A stretch of 64,000 bases of DNA, from assembly GCF_017498565.1 (NCBI RefSeq), contig NZ_CP071794.1, positions 2,532,001 through 2,596,000 of the forward strand. Reading direction: 5' to 3'. Shown piece by piece: positions 36,275 through 46,048 of this stretch (positions are counted from its first letter, which is position 1; each line of letters begins with the position of its first letter). This DNA comes from Parasphingorhabdus cellanae. GTDB lineage: Bacteria; Pseudomonadota; Alphaproteobacteria; Sphingomonadales; Sphingomonadaceae. The translations under genes and the position numbers were made by a program. The notes beneath the pieces are model-generated. The model did not search any database and was not told the DNA's origin. It saw only the letters and a list, made by a program, of their open reading frames with translations.

Positions 36275-37084
36275 TCAAGCGTAATAAGCCACGCTTTGCA
36301 TGCCGGTTGCAATTAACTGCTGATCGCTGTTCCAGATACTCATGAACTGGCTGCTGGCGCCGTGATCGGCATGATGGGTCTGTGAATCGATCAGCCACCA
36401 GCCGTCGGTTGTTGATGGATGGTCAGCGATAATATTGACTTGCCAATTCATCGAGCTGACCATCGCATTCTTGTCGAGCATTCCCATGATAGAGGGCGGC
36501 AGGCTGTCGCCCATGCACAAAATCTCCGCCATCGGATCGAGGCCATCGCGGTCAGCCAGCCGCATCCAGCGTGTCAATCGGTTGGTCTTGATGCTGGTAT
36601 CAATCCGCTTGCCGACAAATTCCATCTTTGATGTGAAAAACTGTTCCGGTCCGCTGTGCAAATCTTGTTCTTTGGGGAGTGGCGGAAAGTCCGGCGGGGT
36701 CATGTCATGGCTTTTGACTTCTGTTTCCCGCTCGCTGGCAAAGATAAAATTGCAATGCAGGCCGAGTCCCTTATCACCAAATAGTTCGGATTGGACAAAG
36801 GCGGTATTGCGGCCGCGGCGGAGCATTTTTGTTTCAGCGGTCAATGCACCGAATAGCGGGCCGGTAAAGGCAATTTGCGCCGAACGGAGGCCGGGCAGGG
36901 CGTCTTCGATATGGCTCGCGGCGTGATAGGCGATGGCCGTCGAAAGACCGCCAAAAGCCGTTCGCCCTTGCGTCCATCCTTGCGGCACGATTACTGGATT
37001 CGCCTCGCCGCCTGATCCGCATTGGTTCAATAATTCCGTTAAAGTCATCATTTTGTCGGTAGTTTTGGTCATCTGATCGGTCAT
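36275..37084 (-). CDS. acyl-CoA thioesterase (TesB-like double hotdog)
   Basis: This 269-residue protein has two hotdog modules and belongs to the TesB-like thioesterase family, which hydrolyses acyl-CoA. The first module shows GWTQGRTAFGGLSTAIAYHAASH and GPLFGALTAETKMLRRGRNTAFVQ. The second ends with WWLIDSQTHHADHGASSQFMSIWN, with the family Asp and Ser/Gln residues. It stands alone between the Cys-tail gene and ihfA. No Shine-Dalgarno is evident, and several in-frame ATG codons follow, so the N-terminus may be up to about 12 residues shorter. Confidence 0.92.
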   Translation of the reverse strand: MTDQMTKTTDKMMTLTELLNQCGSGGEANPVIVPQGWTQGRTAFGGLSTAIAYHAASHIEDALPGLRSAQIAFTGPLFGALTAETKMLRRGRNTAFVQSELFGDKGLGLHCNFIFASERETEVKSHDMTPPDFPPLPKEQDLHSGPEQFFTSKMEFVGKRIDTSIKTNRLTRWMRLADRDGLDPMAEILCMGDSLPPSIMGMLDKNAMVSSMNWQVNIIADHPSTTDGWWLIDSQTHHADHGASSQFMSIWNSDQQLIATGMQSVAYYA

Positions 37085-37197
37085 AAAATCGACTTATCGC
37101 GAGAAACAATCGAAATCCACTGTTAAGATTTACATATTTCCCAACTTGCTCTATGCGATATGTAGGGTTTTCAATCTCTTACTAGGAGATATTTGAT

Positions 37198-37497
37198 ATG
37201 AGCTATAGCAGTACTCTTACACGTGCCGATCTTTCCGATACAATGAATCGCCAGGTTGGCCTGTCGCGCGCAGACAGCGCGGTCATGGTAGAGTCGATTT
37301 TGGACCACATGATTAACGCGCTGGTTAGTGGGGAAAATGTGAAAATTTCCGGCTTTGGCACCTTTGTTCTGCGTGACAAGGGAGAGCGGACTGGTCGTAA
37401 TCCCAAAACTGGTGTGGAAGTGCCGATCGCACCCCGCCGGGTCCTGACTTTCCGCGCCAGCCAGACCATGCGCGACCGCATTATTGCGGCCGGGTAA
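37198..37497 (+). CDS. ihfA: integration host factor subunit alpha
   Basis: This DNA-bending nucleoid protein of 99 residues has the usual length. It shows the HU/IHF fold with [20 protein letters not shown], then [25 protein letters not shown] (the beta arms) and the IHF-specific [14 protein letters not shown]. The Arg-rich arm and Pro at its tip mark IHF-alpha rather than HU. AGGAG precedes the ATG. It is 20 nt upstream of a MerR-type regulator, the conserved alphaproteobacterial order. Confidence 0.96.
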   Translation: MSYSSTLTRADLSDTMNRQVGLSRADSAVMVESILDHMINALVSGENVKISGFGTFVLRDKGERTGRNPKTGVEVPIAPRRVLTFRASQTMRDRIIAAG

Positions 37498-37517
37498 GCT
37501 GAAAGGTCGAGTATAGT

Positions 37518-37904
37518 ATGACCAAAGACAGCGGCGCATTCCGAACCATAGGAGAGCTTTCCAAAGAGCTGAACATCAAACCGCATATCTTGCGCTATTG
37601 GGAAGACCAGTTCGGAATGCTCCAGCCGCTGAAACGGGCGGGATCAAGGCGGCATTATCGGCCCGAAGATGTCGAGATGGTGAAGACCATCAACCGCCTG
37701 CTCAATGAAGAAGGCTATACGATCAAGGGGGCGCGGAAAGCTCTGACGGGGCGTAAGACGCAACCTGCGAAAGATGTGACTCCGCAAGCATCTGTCGCTT
37801 CGGAGGGTCCAATGGCCCCAACTGTCAAAGAGGATAATGGTGTGATGCTCAAAGAGCTGAAAACCATCCGCGACCGATTGTCGAGTGCGCTTAGCCAGGC
37901 TTAG
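37518..37904 (+). CDS. MerR family transcriptional regulator
   Basis: This 128-residue regulator carries a MerR winged helix at residues 9-75: FRTIGELSKELNIKPHILRY, WEDQFGMLQPLKRAGSRRHY and RPEDVEMVKTINRLLNEEGY. It has a short C-terminal region without a metal-binding Cys cluster, so it is not a metal or thiol sensor of the classic kind. It follows ihfA closely and is probably co-transcribed with it. A small hairpin (ATCCGCT / AGCGGAT) follows the stop. Confidence 0.94.
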   Translation: MTKDSGAFRTIGELSKELNIKPHILRYWEDQFGMLQPLKRAGSRRHYRPEDVEMVKTINRLLNEEGYTIKGARKALTGRKTQPAKDVTPQASVASEGPMAPTVKEDNGVMLKELKTIRDRLSSALSQA

Positions 37905-37949
37905 TGGAAATCCGCTAAATCCCGAAAGCGGATCCATTCATCAAATCAT

Positions 37950-38387
37950 TCACGAGACAGAAGAGGCCAATACCTGACGTGTCGTTATCTCAGTAACACC
38001 GTTGTGCTGTGCTAGTTGGTCACGTAACTCCGACAGTTCTTCCACGCTCTCGCACTCGCAATAGACAAACATATCCAGGTCACCGGAAAGACAATAAGCC
38101 GCTTCAACGCCAAGCATTTGATGAACAATTTGAGCAAGCTCGTTTTGAGATGATCCAGCCGAGAAGCGAATGGTCAGAAATGCCCGTGTCAACGGCAGCT
38201 GCGTGCGGTCAATGTTAATTGTATAGCCCTTGATGACCCCAAGTTCTTCTAGTCTGGTTATCCGGTCATGAGTTGAACTTCTCGACAGATCAATATCTCG
38301 CGCCAGCGAAACAAGACTTGCTCGAGCATTTGTCTTTAGCGCTCTGAGAAGCTGAATGTCTTTCGCATCCAAGCCACGTTTACTCAT
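37950..38387 (-). CDS. Lrp/AsnC family transcriptional regulator
   Basis: This 145-residue regulator has the Lrp/AsnC helix-turn-helix (LDAKDIQLLRALKTNARASLV, LARDIDLSRSSTHDRITRLE) and the effector RAM domain, seen in YTINIDRTQLPLTRAFLTIRF and VEAAYCLSGDLDMFVYCE. Lrp-type proteins sense amino acids. It is divergent from a LysE-family exporter, the standard arrangement for an amino acid sensor controlling its exporter. A 15-bp palindrome lies between them. Confidence 0.95.
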   Translation of the reverse strand: MSKRGLDAKDIQLLRALKTNARASLVSLARDIDLSRSSTHDRITRLEELGVIKGYTINIDRTQLPLTRAFLTIRFSAGSSQNELAQIVHQMLGVEAAYCLSGDLDMFVYCECESVEELSELRDQLAQHNGVTEITTRQVLASSVS

Positions 38388-38413
38388 CCAATGTCCCCGT
38401 TTGGTTATGAGTG

Positions 38414-38428
38414 CCGGATATTATCCGG
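38414..38428. promoter_or_regulatory. palindromic operator candidate between Lrp and LysE genes
   Basis: CCGGATA-T-TATCCGG is a perfect 7+1+7 palindrome in the gap between the divergent Lrp-type regulator and the LysE-type exporter. It is of the size expected for an Lrp/AsnC dimer site. Assignment to this regulator is inference. Confidence 0.5.
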
Positions 38429-38510
38429 TCCTCCCGGTATAATGCTGGTAGCTGCAACTCCGTTCACGTCATAAACCTAACCATCATTCGTAACGCTAAT
38501 GGAGGCTTCT

Positions 38511-39128
38511 ATGGACTTCAATACATTCCTTCTCTTTGCCGGAACGACGCTTGTTGTGGTGGCATCGCCGGGACCAGCTGCCATAGCGGTAACGTCACAG
38601 GGTTCCGGAAACGGCGTTCTACGCGCTCAATCAGGTATCCTGGGAATTGCATCCGCCAATGCACTTTATTTTGCGCTTTCAGCACTTGGTATTGCTTCAG
38701 TCATCATTGCTTCCAGCCTTCTTTTCACAGCCATCAAATGGGCAGGTGTAGCGTATCTCGTTTATCTTGGGCTTTCGGCTATTATGAGTAAATCCGGTGG
38801 ATTGAATATTGTTGAGGGCAGGCAGGAAAGTTTCAAGGCAATGTTTACCAAAGGATTTTTGGTGGAGTTCGCCAATCCCAAAGCGCTTTTATATTTTGCT
38901 GCGATCCTGCCGCAATTTCTCGATCCAGCTAGCGCTATTCTCCCGCAAATCCTGATCATGGGAGTAACAACCGCATTGCTCGATATCATTGTATATTCTG
39001 GCTATGCCTATTTGGGGCATGGCTTGGCGAAGAGCAGGCTTAACAGCGGTGTGATTAAAATACTCAACAGAATTGCGGGTAGCGCTTTGTTATTCACAGC
39101 ATTTAAGGTGGCGAGGTTAAGCAGCTGA
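38511..39128 (+). CDS. LysE/RhtB family amino acid exporter
   Basis: This inner-membrane exporter of 205 residues has about six predicted helices. Marks are TTLVVVASPGPAAIAVTSQG (PGP motif), IKWAGVAYLVYLGLSAIM and GFLVEFANPKALLYFAAILPQFL. GGAGG at 38501-38505, five nt before the ATG, fixes the start and excludes an upstream in-frame ATG. The divergent Lrp-type gene is its probable regulator. The substrate is likely an amino acid but cannot be named. It is the second exporter of this family in the window (the other is at 7950-8624). Confidence 0.95.
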   Translation: MDFNTFLLFAGTTLVVVASPGPAAIAVTSQGSGNGVLRAQSGILGIASANALYFALSALGIASVIIASSLLFTAIKWAGVAYLVYLGLSAIMSKSGGLNIVEGRQESFKAMFTKGFLVEFANPKALLYFAAILPQFLDPASAILPQILIMGVTTALLDIIVYSGYAYLGHGLAKSRLNSGVIKILNRIAGSALLFTAFKVARLSS

Positions 39129-39176
39129 TAGAGCTAACAATAGATCGGTAGCTGAAATAGCAGGGGATGTCGTTTG

Positions 39177-40406
39177 ATGAATATAATTGGTAATAGTCTA
39201 AAATCTTTAATCTGTGCATTGGCTGCACTGTCTTTCAGTGCGCCGCTGCAAGCCGATAGTTTGAAATCGGCGGCAACGCCAGATGCGCGCATAACCATGT
39301 TCGAGCAATCGGTGCGGTCCTTGAAGGACCGCAAAGACCCCAATGCCCAGAGATGGTCGATTGAAGACCGAATGAAGGCCTATAATGTGCCAGGGACCAG
39401 CATTGCCATCATCCAGAACGGAAAGATCATTCACGCCAAAGGCTATGGTCTGCAGTCGAATAACGCATCCACACCCGTCGATAGACAGACAGTTTTTTCA
39501 GCTGGCTCTGTAAGCAAAGTCGTAAACGCAGCGTTGATTTTGCGCTTGGTTCAGGAAGGCATTTTGAACCTTGATCAGGATGTAAATAGCTATTTGAAAT
39601 CATGGAAAGTTCCTGATGGAGAATATACCAGATCCAAAAAAGTAACATTGCGCCATTTGCTCTCGCATACTTCCGGCTTCAGCCAACACGGCTTTCCTGA
39701 CTTCAAGCCGGGTGAGAAGTTGCCGACATCTATTCAAACACTGAATGGGATCGGTCCGGCAAAACATCGTGCGGTGAAGTTGATGTTCGAACCGGGGCAA
39801 AAAATGGACTATTCAGGCGGCGGAATTACGGTTGCGCAGCTGGTTGTCGAAGATGTCATGGGTCAGCATTATAATGAGGTAGCAAAAAAATATCTGTTCG
39901 AACCATTGGGTATGAAAAGAAGCACCTTCGTCAACCCGCTTCCCGAAACACATGGCAATATTGCAAGATCCCATAACAAAAAGGGCAAAGCACGGGCTCT
40001 GCCGAGAGGGTATGAGTCCATGCCGGAAATGGCTGCATCCGGTCTTTGGACCAGTGCTGAGGACATGGCGTTGTTCGTCCAGGCCGTTCTGATCAATGAG
40101 ACATTCCTATCACCCGAGATGCGCGGCGAGATGCTATCGCGCGCACCGCTTAGCTGGCACGGCATGGGACCGCGATTGAATGGAGCTGAAGAGACGTTGG
40201 TTTTTCACCATGGGGGAGCAAATGACAATTATAAATCATGGATTGAAGGGCATCCTGCACATGGCAACGGAATTGTTATCTTGACCAATGGAGAAGCTGG
40301 TCGTGAGTTAGGGTATGAAATCCGCATTGCAGCTGGAGAAGCATTTGGCTGGTCAATCAGCTTTCCAGAAGACTTTTCCACGCCAAAATTTGATACGCCG
40401 AAATAA
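39177..40406 (+). CDS. secreted serine hydrolase (beta-lactamase/PBP4* family)
   Basis: This exported protein of 409 residues has a signal peptide (MNIIGNSLKSLICALAALSFSAPLQA). Its class C beta-lactamase-like domain shows the SxxK motif SVSK at 111-114 (catalytic Ser111), the YxN-type motif as YSG at 212-214, and HHGGAND standing where the KTG motif is expected. The replacement of YxN by YSG and KTG by HHG is seen in the esterase and peptidase branches of the family rather than in true beta-lactamases, so I do not infer antibiotic resistance. Natural substrate unknown. Confidence 0.92.
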   Translation: MNIIGNSLKSLICALAALSFSAPLQADSLKSAATPDARITMFEQSVRSLKDRKDPNAQRWSIEDRMKAYNVPGTSIAIIQNGKIIHAKGYGLQSNNASTPVDRQTVFSAGSVSKVVNAALILRLVQEGILNLDQDVNSYLKSWKVPDGEYTRSKKVTLRHLLSHTSGFSQHGFPDFKPGEKLPTSIQTLNGIGPAKHRAVKLMFEPGQKMDYSGGGITVAQLVVEDVMGQHYNEVAKKYLFEPLGMKRSTFVNPLPETHGNIARSHNKKGKARALPRGYESMPEMAASGLWTSAEDMALFVQAVLINETFLSPEMRGEMLSRAPLSWHGMGPRLNGAEETLVFHHGGANDNYKSWIEGHPAHGNGIVILTNGEAGRELGYEIRIAAGEAFGWSISFPEDFSTPKFDTPK

Positions 40407-40453
40407 TCAGGAACATCCGCCAATATGCCCAAAAAGCGGAGATAACTACTCAC

Positions 40454-40996
40454 CTAAGCATAATCCGGCCCCAATTCCGGGTCTAGATCGCGGGGCCTGG
40501 TAAACCGGTTTAGTGTGGCGCAACTGTCTTTAATGTCTGACCAACTATCTATGTCCAGACTCAGTTCCGCCAACGCGGCCGTCGGGTATTTGACCTCCAC
40601 TGCATCGCGCGCTTCGGAGGATCCGTCGTCGGGGACCAGATCGAAGATCAGGTCTTCTAGGCCGGGATTATGCCCGACCATCAGGACATGATCTGCATCG
40701 GCATTCGCACCGCGCAACACGTCCATTAGTGTGACCGATGACGCCAGGTAGATTTTGCGGTCCCATTGCGGTTCGAAAGACAGGCCACTGACGGGTTCGA
40801 CATTCTCCAATGTTTCAATCACCCGAACAGCGGGAGAGGCGAGGACTTGGTCAAAGGCGAGATCATTGCGCTTGATAAACTTGCCCATGATGGCGGCAGC
40901 GCGTTTGCCTTTGTCATTTAGCGGTCGGTCGAAATCTCTGGCTACGGGGTCATCCCAGCTGGATTTCGCATGCCGCAAAAGTGTCAGTTTTTTCAT
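40454..40996 (-). CDS. SixA-type histidine phosphatase
   Basis: This 180-residue histidine phosphatase has the RHG-type active site LLRHAKSSWDD (catalytic His) and the second His in VLMVGHNPGLEDLIFDL. Proteins of this small type resemble SixA, which removes phosphate from phosphohistidine on signalling proteins. The start overlaps the helicase stop in an ATGA, so the two are translationally coupled. Confidence 0.92.
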   Translation of the reverse strand: MKKLTLLRHAKSSWDDPVARDFDRPLNDKGKRAAAIMGKFIKRNDLAFDQVLASPAVRVIETLENVEPVSGLSFEPQWDRKIYLASSVTLMDVLRGANADADHVLMVGHNPGLEDLIFDLVPDDGSSEARDAVEVKYPTAALAELSLDIDSWSDIKDSCATLNRFTRPRDLDPELGPDYA

Positions 40997-43764
40997 ATAC
41001 CGCCCGATTTATCGTCCGTCTTATCCCTCTGCGGAGCGTCATGCCCGAAAGATATGTCAGGGGAAAGACTGGATTGCCCAGTTTTGGATTTAGCCGCTTT
41101 TATTTCCGCTAAGGCCTGTGCGAGCGGCATCCGCTCAATGGGCGTTCCTTCCGGAAAAGCGGTGAGCAGACGGGACGGGAAAGCGGATGACAGGATCACG
41201 AAATGTCCATGGTCATCGGCGCGGCGGATGATCCGGCCAAAGGCTTGAGCAAGACGCGCGCGGATGATCCGGTCGTCATAAGCGGTTCCGCCACCAGCTA
41301 TGCGCCGCGCTTTATGCAGGATATCGGGGCGCGGCCAGGGTACCGATTCCATGACTACGAGACGCAGGCTGCGTCCCGGTACGTCCACCCCGTCGCGCAA
41401 GGCATCGGTGCCGAGCAGGCTGGCCTTGGGATCATCGCGGAAAATATCGACCAGCGTGCCGGTATCGATCGGGTCAACATGCTGCGCGTAGATCGGTAAG
41501 CCACTTTGCGCCATCCGGTCGGCGATGCGGGCGTAGACTGTGCGCAGCCGCCGGATCGCGGTGAACAGACCCAATGTGCCGCCGCCGGACGCTTCGATCA
41601 GCTGCGCATAGGCGCCAGCCAGACCCGCCATATCGCCGCGCTTTACATCGGTGACGATGATGACCTTGGCCTGATCCGCGTAATTGAAGGGGCTCGGTAC
41701 TTCAAATTCCTGTACCGTCTGATCGAGATGCACGGCACCACTGCGTGCTCGGGCCGTCTCCCAGTCGCCGCCGCCCTTCAGCGTGGCCGACGTGATCATC
41801 AGGCCATGGGCGGGTTTCATGACGACCTCGGTCACCGGGATAGTGGGGTCAAGCCAGTGACGGCAGATACCGATATCATATTCGCGGCCCTCAAACCGGT
41901 CGATCATCAGCCAGTCGACAAAATCAGGGTCGGCTGGACCGCCTATACGCGACAACAAGGCGAGCCAACCGGACAAGGTATCGCAACGCCAGCCGAGGCT
42001 CGATAATGCCCCCTCCATCCGTGCCCGCGCCGGGGCGTCCATCCAGTCCGGCCCTTCCTCGATCAGATGTTCGATGCGCTGACCAAGCCGTACTAATGGC
42101 TTGAGCAAAGCGTCAATCGCTTCTGCGGCATTGGCGACCGCATCAATCATCGGGCCTTCCACATCGGTCAGCTCGGTTTCGAGGCCATAGCCGGCATCCG
42201 CGCTTTGGCTCTCGTCACGCGCGAAGACCATATGACGCACTTCGCCGAGCAAGGCTTCCACCGGGCCAAAAGGCTCGCTTTCGGACAAGCGCTGTAACCA
42301 GCCATCGCTCGGCAAGGCTTCGGCGGCATGGCGCGCGCTTTCAATCGCGCGGCCGCCTTCGTCATCATAAGACGCGAGGTCCGCAAGCCGCGCCGCGAGA
42401 CCCCGGCGGCGTCCGCGGTTCTTGCTTTCTGGACCGATCACCCAGCGGCGTATCTCAATCGCTTCCTGCCCCGAGAGGCGCGCGGCGAACATGGAGTCAG
42501 CCGCATCAAACAGATGATGGCCCTCATCGAAAATCAATCGCGTGGGCGCGTTCTGCTGTTCGCGTCCGCGTGCGGCATTGACCATGACCAGCGCATGATT
42601 GGCGATGACAATATCGGCCTGCTGACTGGCCCGCGCGGCTTTTTCAATGAAACATTTTCGGTAGTGCGGGCAGCCTGCATAGACGCACTCGCCTCGCCTG
42701 TCTGTTAGGGCGGTTGCCCCATTGCGGCGAAACAGAGTCGTCAGCCAGCCCGGCAAATCACCGCCGACCATATCGCCATCTTTGCTATAGGCAGCCCATC
42801 GCGCGACGAGATGGGCGAGTATCGCCGCCCGCCCGGCAAATCCGCCTTGCAGCGCGTCTTCCAGATTGAGCAGGCAGAGATAGTTTTCGCGCCCCTTTCG
42901 CACCACGACTTTCTTGCGGAAGATTTCTTCGTCCGGATAGATGCGCCGGGTTTCGCGGTCGAGTTGCCGTTGCAGCGCTTTGGTAAAGGTCGAGATCCAG
43001 ACCGCGCCGCCCGCCTCTGCCGACCATAAGGACGCAGGCGCCAGATAGCCCAGCGTCTTGCCAATGCCCGTGCCCGCTTCGGCTAGCAACATATTGGGCG
43101 CGCCTTTTACGCGGCGGGGTTCAAATATTTTAGCGACAGCAGAAGCATAGCTTTTTTGCCCCTCGCGCTCTTCCGACCCTTTTCCGGTCAGGCTATTGAG
43201 CTGCGCCAATGTTGCACTCTCGTCCATTGTCACCGCGCGCGGGGCCGGGCGCGGGGTTTCTTCCTCCCATTCTTCGAGTTTGGAAAACAGCCAGCGTTCG
43301 GCTTCGGCGGGCTTGGTGAGGCGCTTGGACACTTCCGCTGCCCAAGGCCAGCGCATGCGGTACATGGCTTGCGCACTGCTCCAGGCGCCCTCGCGTTCCG
43401 GCCAATGGGGGGCTTGCAATCCGGCCAGCAAGTGATCGGCAGCCAGTCGGTAAAGCTTGGCAATATCCGCTTCCTGCCCGGCGGGTTCCAATCCCAAAGT
43501 TTTGGCCAAACCGGCCGGGGTCGGAACCACAAATTGGGCGGGATGGATGAAGGCGAATAGTTCGAGCAAGTCCAGGCCAGAGAGATCAGGATAACCCAAT
43601 CGCTGACCCATAAGCGGCGCGTTGAGCAGGATATGCGGGGTCTCGGCGACACAGCCAATGGCCTCGCCTTTGCCAATCGCGCGGGATACGCCGTCGCTGC
43701 CGCAAATCCAGATGCCGCTATGACTCGCATGCAGCGCGGGGTAGGGGAGGGTGCTGTCAGTCAA
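40993..43764 (-). CDS. DinG/Rad3-like ATP-dependent DNA helicase
   Basis: This superfamily 2 helicase of 923 residues, XPD/DinG group, unwinds DNA in the 5' to 3' direction in characterised members. Walker A is in LAEAGTGIGKTLGYLAPAS, the DEGH box in LIFDEGHHLFDAADS. Cysteines around CVYAGCPHYRKC, in the expected place for a 4Fe-4S cluster, suggest it is an iron-sulfur helicase. Motif VI-like residues are at RLAQAFGRIIRRADD. The protein probably starts at TTG, six nt after the NnrU stop; no ATG lies near. The N-terminal 170 residues are a family-specific extension. Confidence 0.94.
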   Translation of the reverse strand: MTDSTLPYPALHASHSGIWICGSDGVSRAIGKGEAIGCVAETPHILLNAPLMGQRLGYPDLSGLDLLELFAFIHPAQFVVPTPAGLAKTLGLEPAGQEADIAKLYRLAADHLLAGLQAPHWPEREGAWSSAQAMYRMRWPWAAEVSKRLTKPAEAERWLFSKLEEWEEETPRPAPRAVTMDESATLAQLNSLTGKGSEEREGQKSYASAVAKIFEPRRVKGAPNMLLAEAGTGIGKTLGYLAPASLWSAEAGGAVWISTFTKALQRQLDRETRRIYPDEEIFRKKVVVRKGRENYLCLLNLEDALQGGFAGRAAILAHLVARWAAYSKDGDMVGGDLPGWLTTLFRRNGATALTDRRGECVYAGCPHYRKCFIEKAARASQQADIVIANHALVMVNAARGREQQNAPTRLIFDEGHHLFDAADSMFAARLSGQEAIEIRRWVIGPESKNRGRRRGLAARLADLASYDDEGGRAIESARHAAEALPSDGWLQRLSESEPFGPVEALLGEVRHMVFARDESQSADAGYGLETELTDVEGPMIDAVANAAEAIDALLKPLVRLGQRIEHLIEEGPDWMDAPARARMEGALSSLGWRCDTLSGWLALLSRIGGPADPDFVDWLMIDRFEGREYDIGICRHWLDPTIPVTEVVMKPAHGLMITSATLKGGGDWETARARSGAVHLDQTVQEFEVPSPFNYADQAKVIIVTDVKRGDMAGLAGAYAQLIEASGGGTLGLFTAIRRLRTVYARIADRMAQSGLPIYAQHVDPIDTGTLVDIFRDDPKASLLGTDALRDGVDVPGRSLRLVVMESVPWPRPDILHKARRIAGGGTAYDDRIIRARLAQAFGRIIRRADDHGHFVILSSAFPSRLLTAFPEGTPIERMPLAQALAEIKAAKSKTGQSSLSPDISFGHDAPQRDKTDDKSGGI

Positions 43765-43770
43765 GATTTG

Positions 43771-44355
43771 CTATGATCCGGGCGCGTTCGGACCAGCCAG
43801 AGCGACACCGGCATAGAAACGATGCATGCCGAACAAGATGGCGTAGAGTACCAGCGCGATCACCAAGCCCAATATCTCACGGCCGACAGTGGCGGTTTGG
43901 GTTGGTTTTATCCAGGGGCCTTCGTTGCGCGAGACCGTGAAAATCGAGATTAAGGCCCAAAGCCCGAGCCCACCAAACAGGACCACCGAGCGACTGTCAC
44001 CATTGGCGAGCAAATGCCCGGCAGCCCAGATGAGCATTCCGGTCAGCATCGGGTGACGGATAAACTGTTTGATCTGGGATTTGCCCTGCGCCGCGCCGAA
44101 CAGAAAAATGGCAAAGACCATCAGTAACATGTTCAGATGCCGGCCCCATGTCGGAGGATCATAGACGAATTCATATTGAGCGGTGCGCCAGCCATAGATT
44201 ATCAGCGCCAGAGCCGTGATGATGAGCAAAGCGACCAGCCCTTTATGCGGCCCTTCACCCAGCTTGTTCTGGAGGCCGGCTCGGACACCCGGAGCCACTG
44301 ATTTGACGAGATGGACGATGCTCCACAACAACACGCCTGCGATCAATGCACCCAT
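43771..44355 (-). CDS. NnrU family membrane protein
   Basis: This 194-residue inner-membrane protein has about six predicted helices and belongs to the NnrU family, first described next to nitric oxide respiration genes in Rhodobacter. Marks are HLLANGDSRSVVLFGGLGLW and IRHPMLTGMLIWAAGH. No nitric oxide or denitrification gene is in the window, so a link to that role is not shown here. I start at MGALIAGVLLW because AGGAG lies 7 nt upstream. It lies 6 nt upstream of the helicase gene on the same strand. Confidence 0.93.
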   Translation of the reverse strand: MGALIAGVLLWSIVHLVKSVAPGVRAGLQNKLGEGPHKGLVALLIITALALIIYGWRTAQYEFVYDPPTWGRHLNMLLMVFAIFLFGAAQGKSQIKQFIRHPMLTGMLIWAAGHLLANGDSRSVVLFGGLGLWALISIFTVSRNEGPWIKPTQTATVGREILGLVIALVLYAILFGMHRFYAGVALAGPNAPGS

Positions 44356-44467
44356 TTGAAATCTCCTGCTTTTGTGCTGTTCTAACTTGCTATAGACGGT
44401 AATGCTACTATTGGCGCAGGACCAAGCAAAATAAACAACGCAACCCATATAACAGGACTATCACATC

Positions 44468-46048
44468 GTGACCGATTATCGTGAAGCAGCGCAGCAATCC
44501 AAAGCCTGGCCGTTTGAAGAGGCCCGCAAATTGCTCAAACGCTATCGCGGTGAGCGCGGGGCCCCAGCGCCGAAACCCGGTGGCGAGCCGATGCTGTTTG
44601 AAACCGGCTATGGCCCGTCCGGCCTGCCGCATATCGGTACGTTTAACGAAGTGCTGCGCACCACTATGGTGCGGCGCGCTTATGAGACGCTGACCGGAAA
44701 CCCGACGCGGTTGATCGCTTTTTCTGACGATATGGACGGCTTTCGCAAAGTGCCAACCAATGTGCCCAATCAGGATATGCTGGCCGAGCATCTGCACAAG
44801 CCGCTGACCCAGGTGCCCGATCCGTTCGGGAAATATGAGAGCTTTGCGGCGCATAATAATGCCATGCTGCGCGAGTTTCTCGACCGCTTTGGCTTTGATT
44901 ATGAGTTCATGTCTTCCACTGAACAATATACGTCCGGCGCTTTCGACGAGACGCTGAAGCTCGTGCTCGCGCGCAATCAGCAGATTTTGGATATCATGCT
45001 GCCCACCCTCGGTAAGGAACGGCAGGCGACCTATTCACCGATCCTACCGATTAGCCCGAAAACCGGGCATGTTTTGCAGGTGCCGGTCGAAGTGGTAGAT
45101 GCAGAGGCCGGTACCGTGCGCTTCGAGGATGATGGCGAGATGATCGAACATAACATCCTGTCGGGCGGCGCGAAGTTGCAATGGAAAGTTGACTGGGCCA
45201 TGCGCTGGGTGGCTTTGGGCGTTGACTATGAAATGTATGGCAAAGACCTGACCGACAGCGGCGTGCAGTCGGGCAAAATTGCCAAAGTGCTGGGTGCGCG
45301 CAAGCCCGAAGGCCTGATCTATGAAATGTTCCTCGATGAAAAAGGCGAGAAAATTTCCAAATCCAAAGGCAATGGTCTGAGCCTCGACGAGTGGCTGCGC
45401 TATGGTTCCGAAAACAGCCTCGCCTTCTATATTTATCGCGAACCCAAATCAGCCAAGCAGCTGCATATGGGCGTTATTCCCAAAGCCGTGGATGAATATT
45501 TTCAGTTCCGCGCCAATTGGCATGACCAAGCGCCGGAGAAACAGCTCGGCAATGCAGTGCACCATGTCCATGGCGGCGATGTGCCGGACGATACTATTCC
45601 AGTGACCTTCGGGTTGTTGCTCAATCTGGTCGGTGTCATGGGTGATGCCGACCGCGAACAGATTTGGGGCTATCTGCGCCAATATGCGCCAGATGCGACG
45701 CCGGAGAAATATCCTGATCTCGATGAGTTGATTGGCAATGCAATGGCCTATCACAAGGACTTTATTGCCCCGACGCTGCACCGTCGCAAGCCCGAAGGTG
45801 TGGAGGTTGCAGCACTGGAGCGATTGGACAGCGAGTTGGCCGGATTGCCTGATGGAGCGGTTGCAGAGGATATCCAGACGATTGTCTATACGATTGGCAA
45901 AGAGGGTGGATTTGACAATCTACGCGACTGGTTCAAGGCGCTGTACGAGACCCTGTTGGGCAGTTCACAAGGACCGCGCATGGGCAGTTTCATTGCACTT
46001 TATGGCATCAACAATACGCGTAAGTTGATAGCGGAGGCACTGGCATGA
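44468..46048 (+). CDS. lysK: lysine--tRNA ligase, class I
   Basis: This 526-residue enzyme charges tRNA-Lys. It is the class I form: the HIGH motif appears as HIGT at residues 55-58 (SGLPHIGTFNE) and the KMSKS loop as KISKSKGN at 295-302. Class I LysRS is standard in archaea and in most alphaproteobacteria, where it replaces the class II enzyme. The protein starts at GTG. Its last codons overlap the next start (ATGA), so the DUF3291 gene is coupled to it. Confidence 0.96.
   Translation: MTDYREAAQQSKAWPFEEARKLLKRYRGERGAPAPKPGGEPMLFETGYGPSGLPHIGTFNEVLRTTMVRRAYETLTGNPTRLIAFSDDMDGFRKVPTNVPNQDMLAEHLHKPLTQVPDPFGKYESFAAHNNAMLREFLDRFGFDYEFMSSTEQYTSGAFDETLKLVLARNQQILDIMLPTLGKERQATYSPILPISPKTGHVLQVPVEVVDAEAGTVRFEDDGEMIEHNILSGGAKLQWKVDWAMRWVALGVDYEMYGKDLTDSGVQSGKIAKVLGARKPEGLIYEMFLDEKGEKISKSKGNGLSLDEWLRYGSENSLAFYIYREPKSAKQLHMGVIPKAVDEYFQFRANWHDQAPEKQLGNAVHHVHGGDVPDDTIPVTFGLLLNLVGVMGDADREQIWGYLRQYAPDATPEKYPDLDELIGNAMAYHKDFIAPTLHRRKPEGVEVAALERLDSELAGLPDGAVAEDIQTIVYTIGKEGGFDNLRDWFKALYETLLGSSQGPRMGSFIALYGINNTRKLIAEALA

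Noticed and set aside
39177..40406. Beta-lactamase resistance gene
   Set aside because: The YxN and KTG motifs are replaced by YSG and HHG, as in esterase/peptidase relatives, so resistance is not supported.
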